Positions 1-6,180 of a DNA stretch of 10,630 nucleotides are shown one piece after another. The notes below the pieces were generated by a model, which saw only the letters and a program-made list of their open reading frames with translations, was not told where the DNA came from and made no database searches. The position numbers were made by a program, and so were the translations under genes. Each line of letters opens with the position of its first letter. The first letter of the stretch is position 1. Origin of the DNA: a bacterium (GTDB taxonomy: Bacteria > Myxococcota_A > Bradymonadia > UBA7976 > UBA1532); contig JAUHVS010000143.1 of NCBI GenBank assembly GCA_030424955.1, positions 1-10,630 of the forward strand, read 5' to 3'.

Positions 1-36
1 GCTGCCGTTGGGGAAGTAGCGCTGTCTGCGTGCCAT
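1..36 (-). CDS. N-terminus of possible REP-associated (Y1) transposase, partial
   Basis: A minus-strand ATG at 36 opens a frame that leaves the window after 12 codons and reads MARRQRYFPNGS. A short basic start followed by a Phe-Pro-Gly segment resembles the beginning of Y1_Tnp/REP-associated tyrosine transposases, which usually run 'MARxxRxxFPG..YHVxxR'. The diagnostic HUH motif would lie beyond the edge, so this is a guess from 12 residues. No Shine-Dalgarno sequence precedes the ATG. The strong hairpin 95 bp upstream could be relevant, because such transposases are often bordered by palindromes. It could equally be any small basic protein. Confidence 0.3.
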   Translation of the reverse strand, partial: MARRQRYFPNGS

Positions 37-119
37 GCCCGGGCGCGCCCGCTCGCCGTCGCGTCACGGATCTATCGGACACTCAGCGCGGGTGTTGATC
101 AGCCGCCGGTCGATTATCG

Positions 120-175
120 AAAAACGCCCGCTGACAGCCGCTGCCTCGGCGCAGCCCGCGCCGAGGCGGTCAGCC
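120..175 (-). terminator. Intrinsic terminator after the histidine kinase gene
   Basis: A perfect 10-bp inverted repeat, GCCTCGGCGC (144-153) and GCGCCGAGGC (159-168), encloses a 5-nt loop. It is wrapped by a second perfect pair, GCTGAC (131-136) and GTCAGC (170-175). Read on the minus strand, six T residues (125 to 120) follow 5 nt after the outer stem. The structure starts a few bases after the kinase stop codon at 181-183, which is the expected geometry for a rho-independent terminator of that gene. Confidence 0.8.
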
Positions 176-180
176 GACGC

Positions 181-1449
181 TCACATCGCGACGCCCGCCA
201 CCGGCCCATCCACCGGCAGGCGCAGGGTGAAGGTCGTGCCCACGCCCGGCTCGCTCTCGACCTGCACCGTCCCGCCATGTAGCTCCATCACCCGCTTGGC
301 GATGGGCAGCCCCAGGCCCGCCGCGCCGGGCTTGCCACCGCCCGGCATGTCCTTGCTGCGGTAGTACCGGTCGAAGATGTGCGGCAGGATCTCGCCGTCG
401 ATGCCCACCCCCGTATCCGCCACCGTCAGCGTAATCCAGCCGGCCTCAGGCGGCGCCACCGACAAGCGCACGGCGCCCCCCGCCGAGGTGTGCCGCAGCG
501 CGTTGTCCGCCAGGTTGATGAGCGCCCGCTCCAGCCACGCGATGTCGCCGTTGACGGCCGGTAGGCCCCGCGGGGTGTGCGCCGAGAGCTCGACGCCCGC
601 CTCGTTGGCCTTCAGCGCCAGCTTCTGCCGCACGTCCTGCACCAGCTCGCACAGCCGGAACCGCTCCAGCCTCGGCTGAATCGCCCCCGCGTCCAGGCAG
701 GCCACGTCGAACAGGTCCTCCACCAGCCGGGTGAGCCGGTCGCAGTTCTTCTCGGCGATCTGCAGGTAGCGCCGGCGCGCCGCCGGGGTGAGCTCGGCGT
801 CCATGAGCAGCAGCGTCTCAAGGTAGCCCTTCAGCGAGGCGAGCGGCGTCCGCAGGTCATGGCTGACGTTCGCCATCAGCTCCCGGCGCAGCCGGTCCAG
901 CCCCGCCAGCCGCGCCAGCTGCTCGCGCTCCATCGCGTGGCGGGCCTCAGCCTCGGAGAGCGCCACCAGGTCCTGCTCGATGTAGTCGCGGAACTGCGCC
1001 AGCAGCTGGCCGAAGGCCGGCGCGAACTCATGGGCCTCGTCGCTCGCGACACACAGGGTGCCAAACAGCTGCCCATCGGGGCGGCGGATGGGCATGCCCA
1101 GGTAGCTCCGCGCCGATCCCTCAGGCCGATCCCGCCACTCGGGATCTGCGAGGCTGTCATTGACCTGCACCGCCGCCCGCACCTCGATGACCTTGCGGCA
1201 GAACCGCAGGGGCTCCAGGCGCACCCGCAGCCCCCGCGGGGTGTCCTCACCGCACGACACGCACACCTCGAGCTTGTCGGGGTACAGCCGCATCACATAG
1301 CCCGACGGCACCCCCATGATGCCCGTCAGCAGGTCGACCGCGCGCTGCCACTTGTCGAGGACCTCGGCGGGGATCGCGGCGCCCAGGGGCAAGGCTGCCT
1401 CGGTCGCGAGGTCGGTCGACTCAGCGGGGGCGGTCGGGGGCGCGATCAT
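181..1449 (-). CDS. GAF-domain sensor histidine kinase, soluble, orphan
   Basis: This 422-residue protein has a GAF-like sensor region (about 28-160), a short helical linker (about 160-190), a HisKA dimerisation domain and a HATPase_c domain. The phospho-acceptor is His197 in SHDLRTP. The N-box is around 308-320 (INLADNALRH), the G1 box is DTGVGI (345-350), the F-box is HIFDRYYRS (358-365) and the G2 box is GLGLPIAK (378-385), so all kinase motifs look intact. There is no signal peptide or membrane segment, so it should sense an intracellular cue. The GAF region carries Cys63, Cys66, Cys84 and Cys133; a role in redox or metal sensing is speculation. The frame is open upstream to 1662, but the ATG at 1449 is preferred because AGGAG lies 8 nt before it and the extra N-terminus looks like non-coding sequence. 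No response regulator gene lies in the window. Confidence 0.93.
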   Translation of the reverse strand: MIAPPTAPAESTDLATEAALPLGAAIPAEVLDKWQRAVDLLTGIMGVPSGYVMRLYPDKLEVCVSCGEDTPRGLRVRLEPLRFCRKVIEVRAAVQVNDSLADPEWRDRPEGSARSYLGMPIRRPDGQLFGTLCVASDEAHEFAPAFGQLLAQFRDYIEQDLVALSEAEARHAMEREQLARLAGLDRLRRELMANVSHDLRTPLASLKGYLETLLLMDAELTPAARRRYLQIAEKNCDRLTRLVEDLFDVACLDAGAIQPRLERFRLCELVQDVRQKLALKANEAGVELSAHTPRGLPAVNGDIAWLERALINLADNALRHTSAGGAVRLSVAPPEAGWITLTVADTGVGIDGEILPHIFDRYYRSKDMPGGGKPGAAGLGLPIAKRVMELHGGTVQVESEPGVGTTFTLRLPVDGPVAGVAM

Positions 1450-1457
1450 GGCGGGCT

Positions 1458-1462
1458 CTCCT
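1458..1462 (-). promoter_or_regulatory. Ribosome binding site deciding the kinase start
   Basis: The minus strand reads AGGAG here, 8 nt before the ATG at 1449. It supports that start over the in-frame ATG at 1662. Confidence 0.75.
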
Positions 1463-1498
1463 GCAGCGGACCCCCCGACAACGTCCGCCGGGGGCCCC

Positions 1499-1527
1499 AG
1501 GTTACCGCGCGGGGAACCGGCGCAGAA
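1499..1527 (-). promoter_or_regulatory. Candidate promoter of the histidine kinase gene
   Basis: On the minus strand TTCTGC (1527-1522) and TAACCT (1504-1499) are separated by 17 bp, a sigma-70-like arrangement. It would give a leader of roughly 40 nt ahead of the AGGAG site. The -10 follows the TANNNT pattern also seen before other genes here. The site lies in the 227-bp gap shared with the divergent patatin gene. The match to the -35 consensus is weak. Confidence 0.4.
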
Positions 1528-1641
1528 GCCGCCCCACCCCTCGGCGACGGCGCCTGGCGATCGGGACGCCCAAAGGCCCCACGCCCCCACGCGCTGATCC
1601 CCAGACGCCGTGGAGGCCAGCGCGGCCACCCGTCGCGCCCC

Positions 1642-1670
1642 TTGTCGCCCTGCCCGGCGCACCCTACCGT
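1642..1670 (+). promoter_or_regulatory. Candidate leaderless promoter of the patatin gene
   Basis: TTGTCG (1642-1647) and TACCGT (1665-1670) are spaced by exactly 17 bp, and only 6 nt separate the -10 hexamer from the ATG at 1677. Transcription would then start at or next to the A of the start codon. No Shine-Dalgarno sequence is present, which fits a leaderless mRNA. The same geometry occurs before the dienelactone hydrolase gene. Confidence 0.5.
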
Positions 1671-1676
1671 CGCGCC

Positions 1677-2576
1677 ATGAAGACCGCGTTTGTCCTCTCC
1701 GGCGGCGGCAGCCTGGGCGCCGTGCACGTCGGCATGCTGCAGGCCCTGACCGCCGCGGGCGTCCGCCCAGACCTGGTGGTGGGCACCTCGGTGGGCGCGC
1801 TCAACGGCGTGTTCTATGCCCACGATCCCACCCCCGCGGGGGTCGCCGCCCTGGCCAACATCTGGCGGCGGCTGCGCACCTGGGACGTGTTCCCCATCGA
1901 CCTGTGGCAGGCCATGCGCGCCGCCACGGGCCGCAGCGATCACCTCATCAGCGATCGCGGCCTGCGCAAGATCATCGAGACCCACCTGCCCATCGAGCGG
2001 CTGGAGCAGACCCGCGTCCCCGTGCGCGTCGTGGCCACCGGCCTCGACAGCGGGCGCGAGCTGGTCTTCGCCGATGGCCTCGCGGCCGACCGCGTCGCGG
2101 CCAGCGCGGCCATCCCCGGCGTGTTCCCGCCGGTGGACATCGGCCCGGAGCGCGCCATCGACGGCGGCGTCATCAACAACAGCCCGCTCACCGTCGCCGC
2201 CCGCGAGGGCTGCGAGCGGGTGGTGGTGCTGACCACCAGCCTCACCTGCCGCCGCGCCCGCGCCACCCCCCTGCCCGCGCTGGGCGTCACCCTGCAGGCG
2301 CTGAACCTGCTCATCGGCCGGCAGCTCATCGCCGACGTGCGCCAGCTGCGCGACCGGGTCGACATTCGGGTGGTACCGCCGCTGTGCCCGCTGCCCGTGC
2401 TGCCCAGCGACTTCTCGCAGAGCCGGAGACTGATGGACGCCTCCCGCGCCCTCACCGAGCGCTGGCTGGCCGACGGCGGGCTGGCCGAGACGCTGCCGCA
2501 CCCCGACTTCGAGGCCGAGACCTGCCTGCTCGCGACCTGCGATCCCCCCGAGCAGGCCCAGCAGGCCGCGCCCTGA
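1677..2576 (+). CDS. Patatin-like phospholipase, RssA type
   Basis: This 299-residue protein is a serine acyl hydrolase of the patatin/RssA family, expected to cleave acyl esters of lipids in the cytoplasm or at the inner membrane face. The oxyanion-hole loop GGGSLG is at 9-14. The nucleophile is Ser38 in GTSVG (36-40), and the dyad aspartate is Asp162 in DGG (162-164). Length and motif spacing fit small bacterial single-domain members. There is no signal peptide or extra domain. Start choice: no ribosome binding site, but the candidate promoter sits 6 nt before the ATG, and GGGSLG begins only 8 residues in, so a later start is impossible. It diverges from the kinase gene and converges on arsM. 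The natural substrate cannot be read from the sequence. Confidence 0.93.
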   Translation: MKTAFVLSGGGSLGAVHVGMLQALTAAGVRPDLVVGTSVGALNGVFYAHDPTPAGVAALANIWRRLRTWDVFPIDLWQAMRAATGRSDHLISDRGLRKIIETHLPIERLEQTRVPVRVVATGLDSGRELVFADGLAADRVAASAAIPGVFPPVDIGPERAIDGGVINNSPLTVAAREGCERVVVLTTSLTCRRARATPLPALGVTLQALNLLIGRQLIADVRQLRDRVDIRVVPPLCPLPVLPSDFSQSRRLMDASRALTERWLADGGLAETLPHPDFEAETCLLATCDPPEQAQQAAP

Positions 2577-2580
2577 CGCG

Positions 2581-2600
2581 GCCTGCCGAGGCCCGCAGGC
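2581..2600. terminator. Hairpin between convergent patatin and arsM stops
   Basis: GCCTGC (2581-2586) and GCAGGC (2595-2600) form a perfect 6-bp stem with an 8-nt loop. It fills almost exactly the 24-bp gap between the two stop codons and could act in both directions. There is no T-tract on either side, so termination is inferred from position and stem only. Confidence 0.4.
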
Positions 2601-3707
2601 TCAGCAGCAGCCGCCGCCAGACGGCTTCGGGGCGCAGCAGCCCCCGCCCGTGGGCGCCGGCGCCGCCACGGGCAGCGTGCCCCGCGCCACGCCAAGCTGC
2701 CGGGCCGCCAGGGTCGGATCGCACGGGAACGCGCCGAAGTGGGTGTCGCCACCCGTCACCGTGAAGTGGGCCGCGAAGCGGGTCTCGCCCAGCATCCGCG
2801 CCGTGTTGCGGCACACGCGCTCCGGCCGGCCGGCCTCGAACACGTGGTGGTCATCGAGCACGAACAGCCGGTCCCCCGCTGTACCGGCATAGGTGGCCAC
2901 GTCCCCGTAGTCCTCGCAGCCCACGTCGGCGCCGGCCAGGTTGAAGAGCCGGTAGGTCACCGACTCGAAGCGCGCCGCGCCGACCTTGGCCAGCACCTCC
3001 GCGCTCAGGATCTCGATGGGGCTGCGCTCCACCACCCGCGGCTCCGCGAAGCCCACCTGCCGGGCCAGCTGCTCGAAGTCGGGGGTGTACATGGCGCCGC
3101 CCAGGCACTCGCCGTGCAGCACGGGGTCGAAGGCCACCGCCTCGGGCAGGCGGCGATCCACGACCACGTCGCTCAAGTAGAACTCGCCGCCCGGCTTGAG
3201 CACCCGCAGCGCCTCGGCCAGCACCTGGTCCTTGCGCGGGCTCAGGTTGACCACGCAGTTGCTCACGATGACGTCGACGCTGTCGTCGGCCAGGAACGAC
3301 AGATCCTCGATGTAGCCCTGGTGAAGCTCGACGTTGGGCGTGCTGTACCCGAAGCGGTCCATGTGCCAGCCCAGGGTGTCGCGGGCCACGGCGAGCTGAG
3401 CCTCGGTCATGTCGACGCCGATGACCTTCCCCGTCGGCCCGACCAGCTGCGCGATCACGTAGACGTCGCGGCCCGCGCCGCAGCCCAGGTCGAGCACCGT
3501 CATGCCCTCGAGCACCTCGGGCACGGGGAAGCCGCAGCCGTAGAACTTGCGCAGCACCTCGTCGTGCACGTTGGCCAGGGCCTGCGCCACGTGCGGCGGG
3601 GGGGCCCCGGCGGCGCAGCAGGCGTTGGTCTTCAGGTCGGCCGTCTCGGAGAGCACGCGGCCGTAGTAGTCCTTCACCCAGGCGTGGAACTCGGGATCGG
3701 TGGGCAT
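2601..3707 (-). CDS. arsM: Arsenite S-adenosylmethionine methyltransferase
   Basis: This 368-residue protein transfers methyl groups from S-adenosylmethionine to As(III), giving mono- to trimethylated arsenicals; in microbes this serves detoxification. The SAM-binding motif is DLGCGAGRD (73-81), followed by GVDMT (97-101). The cysteines expected of the family are present: Cys30/Cys31 near the N-terminus, Cys151 in SNCVVNLSP and Cys201 in GECLGGAM. The C-terminal half matches the long, animal As3MT-like form (YRLFNL, CEDYG, LDDHHVFE, CRNTA). The protein ends in two Cys pairs, 357-358 and 367-368, in a Gly/Pro-rich tail, likely extra As(III) ligands (inference). AGGAG lies 6 nt before the ATG. 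No arsR, arsB or arsC lies alongside. A palindrome precedes the gene in the 63-bp gap after the nucleotidase gene. Confidence 0.95.
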   Translation of the reverse strand: MPTDPEFHAWVKDYYGRVLSETADLKTNACCAAGAPPPHVAQALANVHDEVLRKFYGCGFPVPEVLEGMTVLDLGCGAGRDVYVIAQLVGPTGKVIGVDMTEAQLAVARDTLGWHMDRFGYSTPNVELHQGYIEDLSFLADDSVDVIVSNCVVNLSPRKDQVLAEALRVLKPGGEFYLSDVVVDRRLPEAVAFDPVLHGECLGGAMYTPDFEQLARQVGFAEPRVVERSPIEILSAEVLAKVGAARFESVTYRLFNLAGADVGCEDYGDVATYAGTAGDRLFVLDDHHVFEAGRPERVCRNTARMLGETRFAAHFTVTGGDTHFGAFPCDPTLAARQLGVARGTLPVAAPAPTGGGCCAPKPSGGGCC

Positions 3708-3713
3708 GATCAG

Positions 3714-3718
3714 CTCCT
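3714..3718 (-). promoter_or_regulatory. Ribosome binding site of arsM
   Basis: AGGAG on the minus strand lies 6 nt before the arsM ATG at 3707. It is among the clearest Shine-Dalgarno sites in the window. Confidence 0.7.
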
Positions 3719-3731
3719 CAGCAGTGCATTA

Positions 3732-3747
3732 ATCGCAATACTACGAT
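3732..3747 (-). promoter_or_regulatory. Candidate operator/-10 region of arsM
   Basis: The minus strand reads ATCGTAGTATTGCGAT, a 16-bp imperfect palindrome in which 6 of 8 half-site positions match (ATCGyArT paired with ATTGCGAT). It sits in a conspicuous AT-rich island 25 bp before the arsM start. It contains a TAGTAT hexamer that could be the -10, so a bound repressor would block transcription. ArsR/SmtB repressors use inverted repeats of this size, so arsenite-responsive control is plausible. No such regulator is encoded here, and the -35 is weak (AGCGTG at 17-bp spacing). Confidence 0.45.
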
Positions 3748-3770
3748 GAGCCGCCCGCCGCACGCTTTTC

Positions 3771-5336
3771 CTACCGGCTGGCGGTCGGCGCAGCCGCGGC
3801 GCCCGGGCCGGCCTTCAGCCGCGCGATGAGCAGCGTGCGCAGATCGTCGCCTGCCACCAGCGCGCTCAGCCCGGGCGCCTCCCGGGTGAGGAAGGCGAGG
3901 TTGTCCTCCAGGCCCATCAGCAGGAAGTCGTTGATGGCCACGACGTAAGTCGCGGCGGGATCCAGCGGCCGCCCGCCCACGGTCCAGGCGCCCGCCACCC
4001 CGCCCACCCCCGAGGTCTGCAGCCAGCCGCCCTTGCCCAGGTTGGCCTGCCCGGCGTCGAGCACCTGCGCCAGCAGCGCGCCGGTCCACTGCCCCGTCAC
4101 CACCTGGCCCCCGAAGGGCATGATGCGCAGCACGTCGTACGCGGTGATGGGGCTGCCCTGCGCGATGACGTCGTCGATGCGGATCGAGCCGCTGTTGAAG
4201 ATCGTCACCGCCGCGCCGCCCACCTGCATCGACTCGCCGATGAGCGCCGTGAGCGCGGTGCTGCCGTTGCGCACGCTGGCCTCCAGGCCGTCCAGCGCCG
4301 TCCAGGCCGTGGTGACCACCTCGTCGGGGTCGATGCCCTGGGCGCGGTAGGCCGCGAAGGCCTTGTCGGTCCACTCCTTGGCCTCGGCCGCCGTCTTGGG
4401 CTCGTCGGCGATCGTCCCGTCCACCACCACCAGCTCGCTGTCCACCCGCGCCTGCCCCGCGCGGGCGTAGACCCGGTGCACGAACACGGTGCGCGCGTTG
4501 GCGTCGGCCTTGCGCACCGGCGTCAGATCCGCGCCGCGGTCCACCCGCCAGTTCTCGTGCTCATGGCCGCCGAGCACCAGATCGATCTCGGGCACCTGCA
4601 CCGCCAGCGCGATGTCGTCCGCCAGGTCCAGGTGGGTGAGCGCCACGATGATCTGCGCGCCCTCAGCCTGCAGCGCGGCGATCTCGCGGCGGGCCACCGC
4701 GGCGAAGTCGGTGTCGTAGCGCACCCAGCCCTTGGGGTTGCTGCCCAGGGTCACCGCGAACACGCCCACCCGCACCGCGCCCACCTGGCGCACCAGCCGG
4801 GTGGGCACGCCGGGGAACGGGCTGCCGTCCGCCCGGGTCACGTTGCTCGAGATCCAGGTGAACCGGGACGCCTTGAGGCAGGCCAGCAGCTGCGCCTCCT
4901 TCAGGTCGAACTCGTGGTTGCCAAACGTGGCCACGTCCAAGCCCATCACGTTGAAGGTGGCGATCATCTGCGCCCCCGCGAGGCGCTCGCCGTCCACCTT
5001 GGCCAGCCCGATGGCCGACGGGCTCAGCGTGTCGCCCGCCAGCACCGTGAGCACCGGCCCCTGCGCCTCGAGCTGAGCGCGCAGCGTGGCCACCCGGGCC
5101 AGCCCCCCGCCGCCGCCCACGGGGTTGATCTCGTACACGTCGTTGAGCTGCAGCACCGTCACATCGGGCCGCGCCGTCGGCGCGATCGGCGTGGGCGTGG
5201 GCTGGGCGCCGCAGCCGATGAGCGCGGCCGCCAGCCAGGGCCACAGCCGCGCCGGGCCAGCCAGCCAGTGAGCGGGACGAGCAGAGCGAACAGAGCGAAC
5301 CGAGCGAACCGAGCGGGCAGCGCGAACGGACGACAT
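3771..5336 (-). CDS. 5'-nucleotidase/metallophosphatase lipoprotein
   Basis: This 521-residue exported protein belongs to the UshA/5'-nucleotidase family. A lipoprotein signal ends in the lipobox LIGC with Cys42, after a hydrophobic stretch (about 31-40). The metallophosphatase domain (about 58-300) shows NDVY (65-68), GDTLS (101-105), GNHEFD (139-144), TH (234-235) and GGHEH (256-260). The 5'-nucleotidase C-terminal domain (about 340-500) shows NSGSIR (381-386) and PFGG (407-410). It likely hydrolyses nucleotides or other phosphomonoesters outside the cytoplasm; the substrate is unknown. The first motif is D-V-Y rather than the D-x-H of UshA, a variant I believe occurs in part of the family. 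The n-region is unusually long and Arg-rich, encoded by a 9-bp tandem repeat. The start at 5336 is chosen for the GAGG about 7 nt upstream; ATGs at 5348 and 5372 are alternatives. Confidence 0.88.
   Translation of the reverse strand: MSSVRAARSVRSVRSVRSARPAHWLAGPARLWPWLAAALIGCGAQPTPTPIAPTARPDVTVLQLNDVYEINPVGGGGGLARVATLRAQLEAQGPVLTVLAGDTLSPSAIGLAKVDGERLAGAQMIATFNVMGLDVATFGNHEFDLKEAQLLACLKASRFTWISSNVTRADGSPFPGVPTRLVRQVGAVRVGVFAVTLGSNPKGWVRYDTDFAAVARREIAALQAEGAQIIVALTHLDLADDIALAVQVPEIDLVLGGHEHENWRVDRGADLTPVRKADANARTVFVHRVYARAGQARVDSELVVVDGTIADEPKTAAEAKEWTDKAFAAYRAQGIDPDEVVTTAWTALDGLEASVRNGSTALTALIGESMQVGGAAVTIFNSGSIRIDDVIAQGSPITAYDVLRIMPFGGQVVTGQWTGALLAQVLDAGQANLGKGGWLQTSGVGGVAGAWTVGGRPLDPAATYVVAINDFLLMGLEDNLAFLTREAPGLSALVAGDDLRTLLIARLKAGPGAAAAPTASR
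5284..5319. repeat. 9-bp tandem repeat in the nucleotidase signal region
   Basis: Four consecutive 9-bp units run gagcgaaca, gagcgaacc, gagcgaacc, gagcgggca, with further decayed copies on both flanks. On the minus strand they encode a repeated Arg-Ser-Val tripeptide in the n-region of the lipoprotein signal. The unit length keeps the frame when the copy number changes. Confidence 0.8.
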
Positions 5337-5456
5337 GGGCAACCTCATGCGGGGTGGCGTTGCTTCGCCCATGCGCGCGCCCCGATCAAGCCCGGCGCGC
5401 CGTAACCTCGCGCAGCCGACGCGCGTTGCCTGTGCCATCAACCCTGGGAGCCTGCC

Positions 5457-6137
5457 ATGTCCGAGCCGCAGATCGAGCTGTACACCGCCAACACCCCCAA
5501 CGGCTGGAAGGCCAGCGTCGCGCTGGAGGAGCTGGGGCTGCCCTACACGATCCGCGCGCTGGACCTGGGCGCCGGCGACCAGAAGCAGCCGGCGTTCCTG
5601 GCCATCAACCCCAACGGCCGCATCCCCGCCATCGTCGATCATGGCAACGGCGGCCACGCGGTCTTCGAGTCCGGCGCCATCCTGCTCTACCTGGCGGAGC
5701 GCGAGGGCGCCCTGCTGGGCGACGACGCCCAGACCCGCTCGCGGGCCATCCAGTGGCTCATGTTCCAGATGAGCGGCGTGGGCCCCATGATGGGCCAGGC
5801 GAACGTGTTCAACCGCTACGCCCCCGAGAAGATCCCCTTCGCCATCGAGCGCTACCAGCGGGAGTCCCGGCGGCTCTTCGAGGTGCTCGACGGGCGCCTG
5901 GCCGAGCGCCCGTACCTGGCGGGCGACGCCTACACCATCGCCGACATCGCCAACTTCTGCTGGGTGCGCATCCACGCCTGGTCAGGGGTGGACGTCAGCG
6001 GCCTCGACCACCTGGCCCGCTGGCTCGACACCATCGCCGCCCGCCCCGCGGTGATCCGTGGCCTGGCCGTGCCCGGCGACGGCGGCGCCGCGAAGGCCGA
6101 GGAGGTGGTCAAGGCGGGCCGCGCGATCCTGGTGTAG
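5457..6137 (+). CDS. yfcG: Glutathione S-transferase, YfcG/Ure2-like
   Basis: This 226-residue cytosolic protein has a thioredoxin-fold N-terminal domain (about 5-85) and an all-helical C-terminal domain (about 90-205). TPNGWK (13-18) corresponds to the TPNGxK active-site loop of YfcG-type (Nu-class) enzymes, which act mainly as glutathione-dependent disulfide reductases or peroxidases. NPNGRIPAIVD (51-61) holds the cis-Pro of the glutathione site, and ESGAI (71-75) binds the gamma-glutamyl group. GPMMGQ and IPFAIERYQRES in the second domain also follow the E. coli YfcG pattern as I recall it. GGGAG lies 6 nt before the ATG. A TAACCT hexamer at 5403-5408 could be a -10, but no convincing -35 accompanies it. 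The 120-bp gap upstream is shared with the divergent nucleotidase gene. The substrate is unknown. Confidence 0.9.
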   Translation: MSEPQIELYTANTPNGWKASVALEELGLPYTIRALDLGAGDQKQPAFLAINPNGRIPAIVDHGNGGHAVFESGAILLYLAEREGALLGDDAQTRSRAIQWLMFQMSGVGPMMGQANVFNRYAPEKIPFAIERYQRESRRLFEVLDGRLAERPYLAGDAYTIADIANFCWVRIHAWSGVDVSGLDHLARWLDTIAARPAVIRGLAVPGDGGAAKAEEVVKAGRAILV

Positions 6138-6180
6138 CCAGGCCTGGGCGTCGAGCAGGGGTCGAGGCCGAGCCGGCCGC

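Noticed and set aside
1450..1662. N-terminal extension of the histidine kinase to the ATG at 1662
   Set aside because: The extension lacks domain-like sequence, runs through the divergent promoter region, and the ATG at 1449 has a good AGGAG site.
577..1680. A 367-codon plus-strand open frame opposite the histidine kinase
   Set aside because: Its composition (Arg/Gln/His/Ala-rich, no motifs) is that of a GC-rich antisense shadow. The minus-strand kinase has every expected motif.
1677..2576. Patatin as an anti-phage (CBASS-type) effector next to a signalling gene
   Set aside because: No nucleotide cyclase or other defence gene is near. The sequence resembles the small housekeeping RssA type, and the neighbour is an ordinary histidine kinase transcribed divergently.
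2601..5336. arsM and the nucleotidase gene as one arsenic operon
   Set aside because: They share strand, but a 63-bp gap holds a separate operator-like site and ribosome binding site, and the nucleotidase has no known arsenic role. Read-through cannot be excluded.
5337..5975. N-terminal extension of the nucleotidase to 5975
   Set aside because: It would overlap the opposite-strand glutathione transferase gene, and it would place the lipoprotein signal in the middle of the protein.
6138..6180. Terminator between the convergent transferase and hydrolase genes
   Set aside because: Only 4-5-bp inverted repeats (GGCCT with AGGCC) with a long loop and no T-tract; too weak to call.
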